NCBI RefSeq assembly: GCF_002056795.1
Contig: NZ_CP020104.1
Location: 5,527,501-5,591,500, forward strand
Length of the DNA stretch: 64,000 bases
Reading direction: 5' to 3'
Origin: Spirosoma aerolatum
GTDB taxonomy: Bacteria; Bacteroidota; Bacteroidia; Cytophagales; Spirosomataceae
Below the pieces are notes generated by a model. The model searched no databases. It saw only the letters and a program-made list of their open reading frames with translations, and had not been told where the DNA came from. How positions within the stretch are numbered: position 1 is the stretch's first letter; each line of letters starts with the position of its first letter. Positions 46,502 to 55,644 of the stretch are shown piece after piece. The position numbers and the translations under genes were made by a program.

Positions 46502-46765
46502 ATGAAAGGCCAGAAAATCGAAGAGATGAGCAATGAGGCTTTGCTCAAACACAAAAAAACAACAGAAATCGCAACGGGTATGTTGGCTGGGATGCTTTTA
46601 GCACTGCTGGTTATGGTCGTGTTTCTGGCAACAAAAAAAGGACTCAATGCAACGAGCATAGGTCTGGGCGTGATTCCTTTTGCATTTATGCCCATCCTAT
46701 TTCTAAACTGGAATAATTTAAAAGCAATAAAAAAAGAACTCAACTCCAGACAAAACATAGTGTGA
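46502..46765 (+). CDS. Small two-helix membrane protein
   Basis: 87 residues. Two membrane helices (about 27-44, MLAGMLLALLVMVVFLA, and 53-68, IGLGVIPFAFMPILFL) are flanked by charged ends with a heptad-like tail (NLKAIKKELNSRQ). No family recognised. The start fits the track of charge, and the gene ends shortly before a strong terminator. Confidence 0.65.
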   Translation: MKGQKIEEMSNEALLKHKKTTEIATGMLAGMLLALLVMVVFLATKKGLNATSIGLGVIPFAFMPILFLNWNNLKAIKKELNSRQNIV

Positions 46766-46831
46766 GGAGAAAATGCGGATCTTACTCTGCCTGGGCGAGT
46801 CAGGGAAATCACAATAAGCCTACCAAACATC

Positions 46832-46898
46832 AATCGTTTATCTGCGAATTGATTTCTATTCTTACTTCAGATAGAAATCAATTCGCAGATAAACGATT
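46832..46898. terminator. Perfect 28-bp bidirectional terminator hairpin
   Basis: Arms 46832-46859 and 46871-46898 are exact reverse complements with an 11-base loop, between two convergent genes. Confidence 0.9.
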
Positions 46899-46916
46899 TA
46901 AACATGCTAAACGAGC

Positions 46917-47831
46917 TTACTGCCTAATCCATAATGGGCCGTTTTTAGACGTTAATTTTCTGAGATACCCGGCTTCCGACAATTTTTGCAGATAACTATC
47001 CACTTCATTTCGATCCATTCCCGATAATTCAGCAAATTCACGGGAGGTCAAGGTGTTGTAGGTAGCAAACAAATTTTGCCAATCTGTTTTAATGATTGAT
47101 TTAGAAACCAAGGGGAGTTGTTTGCGAATGGCGTTCTCAAAATCGGCATACGGTTTATATCCATATACTTTTTCCTGATTGCCAGTCTGGCCCACAAAAA
47201 ACAGGGTTGGAAATCCTCTAACGCCTACTTGCCGAGCCAAAGCCAGATCCTGCTGAAACAGTTCCTGCGCCTGCCCGTTGTAGTCGGCAGTAAATGTTTC
47301 CACAGTCAAACCTACTTTCCTGGTTGCAGCTTCCAAATTCTCCCACGTGGCAATATTCTTTTTTTGCAGGAAAACCATTTCGCGAATCTCCCGAAGGAAT
47401 AGCAATGCTTTCTTCTCACCCTGCAACTGAGCGGCTTTAAAGGCAATCGACGCCGGGTAGGACGACGATAGAGGGTCTTCCAGCCAAACATCCCCATCAA
47501 TGGGCATATCATAGTATAGGCTCACCTCATCCCAGTGGGGCGCCACATCGGATGGTTTACTTATTCCACCACTGTTGTAACTCCAGTCGGGCAATAACCC
47601 ACCCATGCGGTATTCTATGTCAAAACTATGCCCATATTCTAACTTGAGTTTACGCAACTGCGGTTCAATTCCCCAGCACGTAGAGCAGATAGGATCGGTG
47701 AAATAAATTATGCTGACGGACTGTTTAGCCTGCGCAGCCAAATCCGTTTTGGTTTCTGCATCAGAACCGGGCAATTCACACATACCTGATTCGACATCGC
47801 ATAAAAGTGGATTAATGATCGTATTGTCCAT
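46917..47831 (-). CDS. DsbA/FrnE-like thioredoxin-fold protein with C-terminal winged-helix-like tail
   Basis: 304 residues without a signal peptide. A leading Cys-containing segment (LLCDVESGMCELPG) precedes the thioredoxin fold with IYFTDPICSTCWG, redox pair C49 and C52. The helical insertion and GVRGFPTLFFVG complete the FrnE/YjbH-like pattern. The last 55 residues (LTSREFAELSGMDRNEVDSYLQKL) look like a winged helix. Cytoplasmic YjbH/SpxH-type proteins act as adaptors or redox partners. The gene is divergent from an HxlR regulator, a common control pair. Confidence 0.8.
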   Translation of the reverse strand: MDNTIINPLLCDVESGMCELPGSDAETKTDLAAQAKQSVSIIYFTDPICSTCWGIEPQLRKLKLEYGHSFDIEYRMGGLLPDWSYNSGGISKPSDVAPHWDEVSLYYDMPIDGDVWLEDPLSSSYPASIAFKAAQLQGEKKALLFLREIREMVFLQKKNIATWENLEAATRKVGLTVETFTADYNGQAQELFQQDLALARQVGVRGFPTLFFVGQTGNQEKVYGYKPYADFENAIRKQLPLVSKSIIKTDWQNLFATYNTLTSREFAELSGMDRNEVDSYLQKLSEAGYLRKLTSKNGPLWIRQ

Positions 47832-48079
47832 ATTGAATAGGTTGTACGTTTTGTTAATGCCGATTAGCTCCGCATGAGCCAGCCAATTCCTGTTGAATTT
47901 TCTGCTAAAGTTTGCGTTATGCTGTCAATATTCCTTTTGAAAAATTGGCCAGCCTACTTTCTGTAACAGCTACTGACTGATTGCTCAGACTGTTTTCAGG
48001 ATATTGGTTAATTCGTCTACAAAATTGGCCTTATAGCAGGCAACAAGTCAATTAGTCAAAAAAAGCTGACTACAAGAAA

Positions 48080-48376
48080 ATGCAAAAAGTTGAAACGAGT
48101 TGTCCAGCCGAAGAGCTATTGAAGCGACTTTCTGGCAAGCTAAAACCACAAATTTTTCAATTAGCGATGCATAGTCCATTACGATTCAATACGTTGCTAC
48201 GCGAAATCGAAGGTGCGAACAAACAGTCTCTTTCCCTGGCTTTAAAAGAATTGACGGACGATGGTTACCTGACTAAAGAAGTGATCAAAGTAAAGCCTCT
48301 CCATATTGAATATACGCTCTCCGAACACGGGAAAGCGTTGATCCCGGTCTTTCAGCAATTAGAGAGATTACACTAA
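48080..48376 (+). CDS. HxlR-family winged-helix transcriptional regulator
   Basis: 98 residues, usual length. The HxlR core is plain: SGKLKPQIFQLAMHSPLRFN, the recognition helix NKQSLSLALKELTDDGYL and the wing YTLSEHGKALIPVF. An N-terminal cysteine (C9) is the position at which some HxlR members sense oxidants or aldehydes. Divergent from the DsbA-like gene with a 248-base gap, so it probably controls that gene and itself. Confidence 0.9.
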   Translation: MQKVETSCPAEELLKRLSGKLKPQIFQLAMHSPLRFNTLLREIEGANKQSLSLALKELTDDGYLTKEVIKVKPLHIEYTLSEHGKALIPVFQQLERLH

Positions 48377-48378
48377 GT

Positions 48379-48519
48379 GCCGCCATTTTTTACGAGGAAA
48401 GGCCATCTTACCTGGTGTTAGACTGGTTTCCGCTTAAGTTTTTCATTTCGGCCGTTATTGCTGCCTTGATGGGTATGTGGTTAGGCGTATTGAAACAGCG
48501 AGTTCAGGTACCTGCGTAA
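48379..48519 (+). pseudogene. Possible remnant of a membrane protein gene
   Basis: A frame with no start codon in its first part translates as AAIFYEERPSYLVLDWF and then a hydrophobic segment FFISAVIAALMGMWLGVL before a TAA at 48517. The frame is closed upstream by a stop at 48307-48309. It resembles the last 47 residues of a membrane protein left behind by deletion. No homologue can be named. Confidence 0.3.
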
Positions 48520-48530
48520 GATGTTTAGGT

Positions 48531-48573
48531 ATAAAAATAGCCATCCCGGAAAACTCAGGATGGCTATTTTTAT
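48531..48573. terminator. Perfect 16-bp terminator hairpin
   Basis: Arms 48531-48546 and 48558-48573 with an 11-base loop and A/T-rich outer ends, upstream of the convergent metallopeptidase stop at 48591. Confidence 0.85.
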
Positions 48574-48590
48574 GTTGATAACCCCAACTA

Positions 48591-49433
48591 TTACAAATTA
48601 GCGTCTTCACGGCTATTGAATGTATCGCCCTGGTTTAAATCACCGGTCTTGAGTCCCTTTTTGAACCAGTATACGCGCTGAGCAGAGGTGCCGTGGGTGA
48701 AAGCATCAGGAACAACACGCCCCTGGGTTTCTTCCTGAATTTTATCGTCACCAATGGCATTGGCTGCTGTCAGGGCTGATTCTACATCGTTTTCATCGAT
48801 GGCTATGCTTTGCCCCTGTGCGTGATTTGCCCATACCCCCGCAAAGAAATCGGCCTGTAGCTCCAGCCGGACCGATACCCGATTGTATTCCCGTTCGCTT
48901 AGCTGTTGCCGCAATCGGTCTACCTTATCCATGATCCCCAGTTGTTTCTGAATATGGTGACCGATTTCATGCGCAATCACGTACGACATGGCAAATTCGC
49001 CCGGTGCCTGAAAGCGCTCAGCCAGCTCATCGTAGAACGACAGGTCGATGTAAACCTTCTGATCGGCAGGGCAATAAAAGGGCCCCATCGCTTCCTGGGC
49101 GGTGCCACAGCCGGATGTAGTTGTTCCCCGGTACATGACCAGCACTGGTTTCCGGTATTGCGCTCCCTGCTCGGCAAAAATTTTTGTCCAGACATCCTCC
49201 GTACTAGCCAGCACTTTCCGGGTAAACGAAGCAGCCTGGTCGTCGGCCTGCTGATTGACTGGGGCAGCTGACTGAGATGACCGGTTTAGAATTTCTGATG
49301 GATCGCCCCCCAGCAAGGTAACAATAATGGCGATTACAACGGTACCGATACCCCCGCCCACAAGCAGTCCACCGCCACCGCTTCCCCGGCGGTCTTCGAC
49401 ATTATCACTTTCACGTCCTCCTAACCAACGCAT
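48591..49433 (-). CDS. Neutral zinc metallopeptidase (YpfJ-type)
   Basis: 280 residues. The N-terminal RRGSGGGG and a membrane helix (LVGGGIGTVVIAIIVTLLGG) are typical of this family. The zinc site is VIAHEIGHHIQ, the HExxH motif, with further conserved residues in QADFFAGVWANHAQ. A cysteine pair (GCGTAQEAMGPFYCP) fits the family pattern. The catalytic domain should face the periplasm. Substrates are unknown. Confidence 0.92.
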   Translation of the reverse strand: MRWLGGRESDNVEDRRGSGGGGLLVGGGIGTVVIAIIVTLLGGDPSEILNRSSQSAAPVNQQADDQAASFTRKVLASTEDVWTKIFAEQGAQYRKPVLVMYRGTTTSGCGTAQEAMGPFYCPADQKVYIDLSFYDELAERFQAPGEFAMSYVIAHEIGHHIQKQLGIMDKVDRLRQQLSEREYNRVSVRLELQADFFAGVWANHAQGQSIAIDENDVESALTAANAIGDDKIQEETQGRVVPDAFTHGTSAQRVYWFKKGLKTGDLNQGDTFNSREDANL

Positions 49434-49537
49434 GATTTCTTTGAGTTAATAAATGGTGATAGTACAACTGGTTATTTAGCCTTTCGTTGGCAAGATTACT
49501 GCTTCTGCGGATAAATTGTTTATAATCACCCGAATTT

Positions 49538-50629
<1,092 letters not shown>

Positions 50630-50803
50630 TCAACGCATTGCCCAGTCAGAGCTACCCCTGATTGATGGATTACTTCTCTAAACATTCCGTGAAACAGGAT
50701 CGTTGATATATGAACAACAATTTTAAGATCTATGGAATTTTTGCGTAGCGGCTATAATCGATCGGCAACTGTTCCATAGAGGTAAAACATACACTCAACG
50801 ACT

Positions 50804-51061
50804 ATGGCAAATGACACAAAAATCAGTCGGCGCGACGATGTCCGGCCGACCGAAGGCGAACATAAATACGGAGACGTTGAATTCGCCGACCGAACCAACA
50901 AAAAATACCCAATCGATTCGCCTGAGCATGTTCGGGCCGCTTGGAGTTACATCAACCACAAAGACAACGCAGCCAAATACGATGCCGATGAGGTAGATAC
51001 CATCAAAGAGCGCATCAAAAAAGCGGCTAAGAAACACGATGTAACTATTGAAGACGAATAA
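50804..51061 (+). CDS. Small charged DUF6582-like protein
   Basis: 85 residues, strongly charged (Lys, Asp and Glu), with the pattern FADRTNKKYPIDSPEHVRAAWSYI found in small DUF6582-type proteins often seen near phage or stress genes. No function is known. A clear ATG follows a divergent 195-base gap. Confidence 0.75.
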   Translation: MANDTKISRRDDVRPTEGEHKYGDVEFADRTNKKYPIDSPEHVRAAWSYINHKDNAAKYDADEVDTIKERIKKAAKKHDVTIEDE

Positions 51062-51072
51062 ACTTAAATGCC

Positions 51073-51124
51073 AAACGAGTGAATGAGCAATAACTTGCCG
51101 GATAAATCGCTCATTCACTCGTTT
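51073..51124. terminator. Bidirectional terminator hairpin built of octamer repeats
   Basis: A perfect 16-bp inverted repeat (51073-51088 with 51109-51124) with a 20-base loop. Its right arm covers the SDR stop codon. The arms are the CGCTCATT CACTCGTT octamer pair seen at 38723. Confidence 0.85.
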
Positions 51125-52152
51125 GTCATTTCATTATTCCGCTGGGCAGCCTTGTCGGTCAGGGTAGTGAGAAAGGATTCGGATAAAACTGTCTCGCTAT
51201 GTTTTCCTTTGGTTCGCTCTTTCTCAATACCAGCAGGATTAGGCAGCAATCGGGATACAACACCCATAACCTCTGCCAGCAGATTCGGGGCCAATCCCTG
51301 AATGGATGCACCGATTTTAGCGGGCAGGCCAATAATTCGTTCTGCTTCACCGTAGCGACAGGCATCTACGATTTCACGGGCGCATTCGGTGGAATCAATA
51401 GTGAAGAAAGGGAGCGATCCGGCAATTTTGAAGGCGGCATATTCTTTTTCGTTCTGCCCTTTGAAGTACGCATTACGTGGGCTTCCCGTTCGGATCAGGC
51501 CCGGACATATGGTCGTTACGTAAATGCCTTCTTTCTGCAATTCGGGTCGAATTCCTTCTGAATAGCCCACAAAGGCAAATTTACTGGCCGAGTAGGTTAG
51601 TAAATGCGGAATTGACACCTTACCACCAAACGAGGTCACGTTGACAATACGCCCTGCCTTACGAGGTCGCATGTGGGGCAAAACAGCATTGATGGAGTGA
51701 AAAGCCGACCAGAAATTGGTCTCCATCGACTCCCGAAGATCGGCTTCGGTACTGTGTTCGAATGGTGTTACCAGAATTGTTCCGGCATTATTGATCAGGA
51801 CATCGACAGGGCCGAGCGCCTGTCGAACGTCTTCAATGAAGTCCTCAATCTGGCTCTTATCGGTCAGATCACAGGTTTGCGTATAAACCCTTCCGCCATA
51901 AGCCAGCAATTCGTTTCGGGCCTCATCAAGTTCGGCCGGGTCGCGAGCGCACAGAGCCAGGTTGGCCCCTTCCTGCGCCAGAATACGGGCCATTTCGAGT
52001 CCGAGTCCGCGCGACCCACCTGTGATCACCACGGTCTTTCTCTGGAAATCGATTTTACGTTGTCTGGCCAGTCCCGACTTTAGGGCTACCCAGGCGCCAA
52101 CTCCTGCTAATCCCCACAGCAGGGCTTTTGTTTGCGTTGAGACAGTCATCAT
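51115..52152 (-). CDS. Short-chain dehydrogenase/reductase with N-terminal membrane helix
   Basis: 345 residues. A hydrophobic helix (about 11-25, ALLWGLAGVGAWVAL) precedes a classical SDR: VVITGGSRGLGLEMAR binds the dinucleotide, NNAG is present, and the catalytic set appears as S...YSASK with Tyr and Lys. CARDP after strand 2 suggests NADP preference. A C-terminal extension of about 60 residues is charged. A palindrome sits just upstream of the start. Confidence 0.9.
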   Translation of the reverse strand: MMTVSTQTKALLWGLAGVGAWVALKSGLARQRKIDFQRKTVVITGGSRGLGLEMARILAQEGANLALCARDPAELDEARNELLAYGGRVYTQTCDLTDKSQIEDFIEDVRQALGPVDVLINNAGTILVTPFEHSTEADLRESMETNFWSAFHSINAVLPHMRPRKAGRIVNVTSFGGKVSIPHLLTYSASKFAFVGYSEGIRPELQKEGIYVTTICPGLIRTGSPRNAYFKGQNEKEYAAFKIAGSLPFFTIDSTECAREIVDACRYGEAERIIGLPAKIGASIQGLAPNLLAEVMGVVSRLLPNPAGIEKERTKGKHSETVLSESFLTTLTDKAAQRNNEMTNE

Positions 52153-52169
52153 AATAAGTTCAACTTATT
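52153..52169. promoter_or_regulatory. Operator-like palindrome upstream of the SDR gene
   Basis: A perfect 8-bp palindrome around a single central base, AATAAGTT-C-AACTTATT, immediately next to the start codon of the SDR gene. Its place and symmetry suit a repressor site; no such regulator is seen nearby. Confidence 0.4.
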
Positions 52170-52236
52170 GAACAGAGATAACTGCCGCTAGTCGGAAAGG
52201 TTCTCGTTGCCAACGCAATGGGCCAGGCTGCATTCA

Positions 52237-53070
52237 TTAATCCGTTACTTCTATCCGGTAGAGCGCCCTACGTGTACTACTGATGGCACTTCCCTTTAGA
52301 AAAGGGGCATCGACGGTGACTTGTTTCTCCGAATTGACCATCAGCGAGAGTTCATTAAATGGATTCTGCGACCGCTGGAAATAAGTCACAGGAATAGTCA
52401 GCGCCCCCTTACCCGATCCTATTTCTTTAAGTAGATAATCGGCCTCTTCAGTACTTTGGCCTTCGTAATATACATGGTTCCACTCATCAACGGTACGGTG
52501 TCTTTTCGAAACCGTCAATTCTGTTTTGGATGTCTCGCCATGCCACTTTTTCCAGAGGCTGACAAACCAGTTGTTCGGTTCTACATCCTGCCAATATAAG
52601 GTCAATGCCTGACGTCGGCTGTGGGTTTTAGGAGGCAGAAATAAAGCGGGCGTAAGCGTTGGCTGAACCTGCATAGTGCCCAGGCTATATTCTTTGCCAT
52701 CGGTCAGTACAATTGAGGCCGGATATACTTTATCTGCTTCCATATGCCAGGTGGTATCGGCCAGCATGTAATAGGCATAGGTGCTGTAATAATTGGTTGA
52801 TCCGGTCGTCAGCCGTAGCTTATGCCCATCCACTTTCACCTGAATATTAGGGTTAGCCACCGACCGATCGTTGGCATCTTTAACATAGGCATCTACACGC
52901 TCCGTTGGTTCACCATCTTCATCGGTAGATTGGTAAAAGTTAACACTCACCCGAAGCAGTGACGGATCGATTACAGCCCCTGTCGATAGCGATGAATTAC
53001 CACAGCGGACAAATAGCAGGCTAATCGGGAAGAATAAAACGCGAAAAACCTTTCGAAACAGGGGTGTCAT
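52237..53070 (-). CDS. Lipoprotein of unknown function
   Basis: 277 residues. The lipobox-like VRC follows a hydrophobic stretch and ends near residue 23. The rest is beta-rich, with no motif I recognise (SVNFYQSTDEDGEP, KVYPASIVLTDGKEYSLG). It lies 6 bases after the stop of the following upstream gene, so both form one transcript. Confidence 0.7.
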   Translation of the reverse strand: MTPLFRKVFRVLFFPISLLFVRCGNSSLSTGAVIDPSLLRVSVNFYQSTDEDGEPTERVDAYVKDANDRSVANPNIQVKVDGHKLRLTTGSTNYYSTYAYYMLADTTWHMEADKVYPASIVLTDGKEYSLGTMQVQPTLTPALFLPPKTHSRRQALTLYWQDVEPNNWFVSLWKKWHGETSKTELTVSKRHRTVDEWNHVYYEGQSTEEADYLLKEIGSGKGALTIPVTYFQRSQNPFNELSLMVNSEKQVTVDAPFLKGSAISSTRRALYRIEVTD

Positions 53071-53076
53071 GGGTTT

Positions 53077-53439
53077 CTATACCTCGAAAGGCAGCTCGTA
53101 CTCTTTAGTAATCACCTTGGATGAGCGCGTTTTAACTTCTACTTTGGCTTTCAGCGGGGAGCCCAGCACCAGGTAGTTTTTTATGAACTGATCGGCATGC
53201 ACCATCCACGACTGATCTTCCAGCAGGTATTCATCGACACCCGCTTTCGATGCCTGATATGCCCAACGTTCTACAATCAGCGGTTCGTAATTGACAATAT
53301 AACCCAGATACCAAACCTGAATACCAGGGAGGGATTGATTACCCAGTTCGGAACAGCTCATAACCGTAACCTTCAGCGAAGAGCCGTCTTCCAGGTCTTT
53401 CACTGCCCACTCGTCGATGATCGTTTTTTCGTTTGCCAT
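53077..53439 (-). CDS. Small conserved-looking protein, no recognised family
   Basis: 120 residues, no signal peptide. A beta-rich protein (WAVKDLEDGSSLKVTVM, VEVKTRSSKVITKEYELP). Co-transcribed with the downstream lipoprotein gene. Function unknown. Confidence 0.6.
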   Translation of the reverse strand: MANEKTIIDEWAVKDLEDGSSLKVTVMSCSELGNQSLPGIQVWYLGYIVNYEPLIVERWAYQASKAGVDEYLLEDQSWMVHADQFIKNYLVLGSPLKAKVEVKTRSSKVITKEYELPFEV

Positions 53440-53560
53440 TGTCTTGCTATGATTTAGGCAAGGAGGAATTGCTCACTTGTCGCTACAAAACAATATGCCA
53501 GGGACCGGCCGTCAACGGGGAAATGAACAACTGGTAGATATGAGTAAATAAGTAGCCGAT

Positions 53561-54994
53561 TTACGTTGTTTTTGGCTTAGCCGAACTAGCTCCGTTATAG
53601 ACAAGTGGCAATTTCATGACGAATTCGCTCCCCTCGCCTTCCTGACTCTCCACGTCCAGCGTGCCATTGTGCCCTTTCGTTACGATATCATAGCTCAGAC
53701 TCAGGCCTAATCCTGTTCCTTCGCCAGTGGGCTTAGTCGTAAAAAACGGCTGAAAAATCTTACCCCTGACCGCTTCCGACATACCTGTTCCATTGTCTTT
53801 TACGCTGACAACGACCTGTCCCTGTTGCTGACTAGTACTGACCCACACAGTTGGCGTATAACCGACAGGTTCCTGTTTCTGCCGTTGCCGTACCGCATAC
53901 AAGGCATTCTGAAAAAGGTTCAGCAAGACCCGGCCTATATCCTGCGGCACCAGGTTCAGTTGAGGAAGCCCAGAGGCAAAGGCGGTTTGAAGCGTACAGT
54001 TGAAGGTTTTGTCGTTGGCTCGTTGCCCCTGATAGGCCAGCCGCAGGTATTCATCGGCCAGGTCATTTAATTGAGTCAGTTGCCGCTCGCCCGTTCCAGA
54101 ACGACTGTGCTCCAGCATCCCTCGCACAATTGAACCGGCCCGCTTACCATGAACGATAACCTTTTTAAGATTTTGATCCAGATCGTTGGCGAGAGCCAGC
54201 ACATCGTCGATGCGTCCAGCCTGAGCCTCCTCTCTTAGCTCCTCTATAAGTTCGGTACTTACTTCTGAAAAGTTATTGACGAAATTCAGTGGATTCTGAA
54301 TTTCGTGCGCAATACCCGCAGTCAGTTCGCCCAGACTAGCCAGTTTCTCGGACTGAATTAATTGGTTCTGCGTAATTTTCAGGGTATGAAGCGACTGGCG
54401 CAATTCGGCACGGAGTTCATCCTGCTTTTGGAGAAAACTTTCGAGCAGGAAGAAAATAATCGCGCAGACAATAATCAGATTAAAGGAAAAGAAGATAAGG
54501 ACAATACCGCGAGGCAGAACCATTTCGGGTCGTCCGAAAAAATACTCCCAACAGGTTACCCCCACAATGGCCACCATGAATAAATAAAAGCTGAGACGCG
54601 CGATTCGGCGTGACGCATAAATGAGCGCTCCGGCGGGTGCCAGAAACGTTGACAGAACAACGGCACTGGCATCGACGTAGCTGCCAATAGCCAGTTGGGC
54701 GGCTAAAGGAAATATAAAAATTAACACGAGCTGAATACCGCCAAAAATCTGATACTGGTGCGAAAAACGCAGGTACAGGATGTTCAGCAGACATACAGGT
54801 ACATAGGTATAAACAACAAAAGCCAGCGAAGAGAAACCCAAAAAAGAGTAGATCAACGAATAACACAACCCAGCCCCTATCGTAAAAATGGCCAGCAAAA
54901 CGGCAGACGTTCGCTTTTTAAATTCTTCGGGCTCTAATCCGTCAAAACCAAATCCTTTCCAAAAGTTATCTTTCCAGTGTGCTAGTTTGCTCAT
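53561..54994 (-). CDS. Membrane sensor histidine kinase
   Basis: 477 residues. Six membrane helices lie between about residues 31 and 185. A coiled coil (about 188-215) joins them to the kinase core: H-box IAHEIQNPLNFVNNF with H230, then VPQDIGRVLLNLFQNALYAV, VKDNGTGM and GEGTGLGLSLSYD. There is no periplasmic sensor domain, so the signal may be sensed in the membrane. It is the last gene of an operon with a membrane protein and an FAD oxidoreductase; no response regulator is adjacent. Confidence 0.93.
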   Translation of the reverse strand: MSKLAHWKDNFWKGFGFDGLEPEEFKKRTSAVLLAIFTIGAGLCYSLIYSFLGFSSLAFVVYTYVPVCLLNILYLRFSHQYQIFGGIQLVLIFIFPLAAQLAIGSYVDASAVVLSTFLAPAGALIYASRRIARLSFYLFMVAIVGVTCWEYFFGRPEMVLPRGIVLIFFSFNLIIVCAIIFFLLESFLQKQDELRAELRQSLHTLKITQNQLIQSEKLASLGELTAGIAHEIQNPLNFVNNFSEVSTELIEELREEAQAGRIDDVLALANDLDQNLKKVIVHGKRAGSIVRGMLEHSRSGTGERQLTQLNDLADEYLRLAYQGQRANDKTFNCTLQTAFASGLPQLNLVPQDIGRVLLNLFQNALYAVRQRQKQEPVGYTPTVWVSTSQQQGQVVVSVKDNGTGMSEAVRGKIFQPFFTTKPTGEGTGLGLSLSYDIVTKGHNGTLDVESQEGEGSEFVMKLPLVYNGASSAKPKTT

Positions 54995-54999
54995 AACGG

Positions 55000-55644
55000 T
55001 TAGGCACGAGTGGACTGCCTGGTAAAGAAAACAATATAGACGCCATCAAGGATAGCCGTAATGACACACATCGACAACAGAAACGGGTCGGTGAAGTGTA
55101 GGAAACAAAATACGGAAATCAGGAGTGTACCTACCCCTTTACACCAGGCTGCTGGGTACGAGAACAACGCCCAGTTGTTGAGTCGTAAAGCCTGCGTAAT
55201 GTATAAAGCCGAAATCAGTATATTCAGTAAATAGCCGGAGTAAGCCCCCATATGACTCAGGGGCGCATCGTACACAGCAATGTAATAATACAGTAGTGGC
55301 AGCCAGCCCAGAATACCCAACACCGTTAAGAGACCAACGTGCTGCCGAAACAGCGGTATACTAATCTGCTTATACCCAAATCGTATGGCACCATACACAA
55401 TAAAGCAATCCATAAAAAACCAGACCCGATAGCCCCACATAAACAGGCTACCCATATCAGGCACAAAGACCCAGCTCCATAGGAACTCCCACACAATATT
55501 CCCCCATATTGTCACAATGGGAATTTCGACAAACCGATGCAGCCGAATGTTTCGTAGCGTGAAGAAGTAAACAATCACCCACAGTAAACAGCCGACCCCA
55601 AACGTAATGAGTTCAAGGTTCGTATAATCATGTTGGTTTATCAT
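55000..55644 (-). CDS. Integral membrane protein resembling Pyr4/PaxB-type terpene cyclases
   Basis: 214 residues from the ATG at 55642-55644, which overlaps the stop of the upstream FAD gene as ATGA. About seven membrane helices are visible. Helix 2-3 carries NIVWEFLWSWVF with E53, and the last helix carries ILDGVYIVFF with D200. Fungal Pyr4-family terpene cyclases are of similar size and topology and depend on one glutamate early and one aspartate late in the protein. That match, plus the FAD oxidoreductase partner, makes a cyclase plausible, but the resemblance is limited to a few residues. Confidence 0.5.
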   Translation of the reverse strand: MINQHDYTNLELITFGVGCLLWVIVYFFTLRNIRLHRFVEIPIVTIWGNIVWEFLWSWVFVPDMGSLFMWGYRVWFFMDCFIVYGAIRFGYKQISIPLFRQHVGLLTVLGILGWLPLLYYYIAVYDAPLSHMGAYSGYLLNILISALYITQALRLNNWALFSYPAAWCKGVGTLLISVFCFLHFTDPFLLSMCVITAILDGVYIVFFTRQSTRA

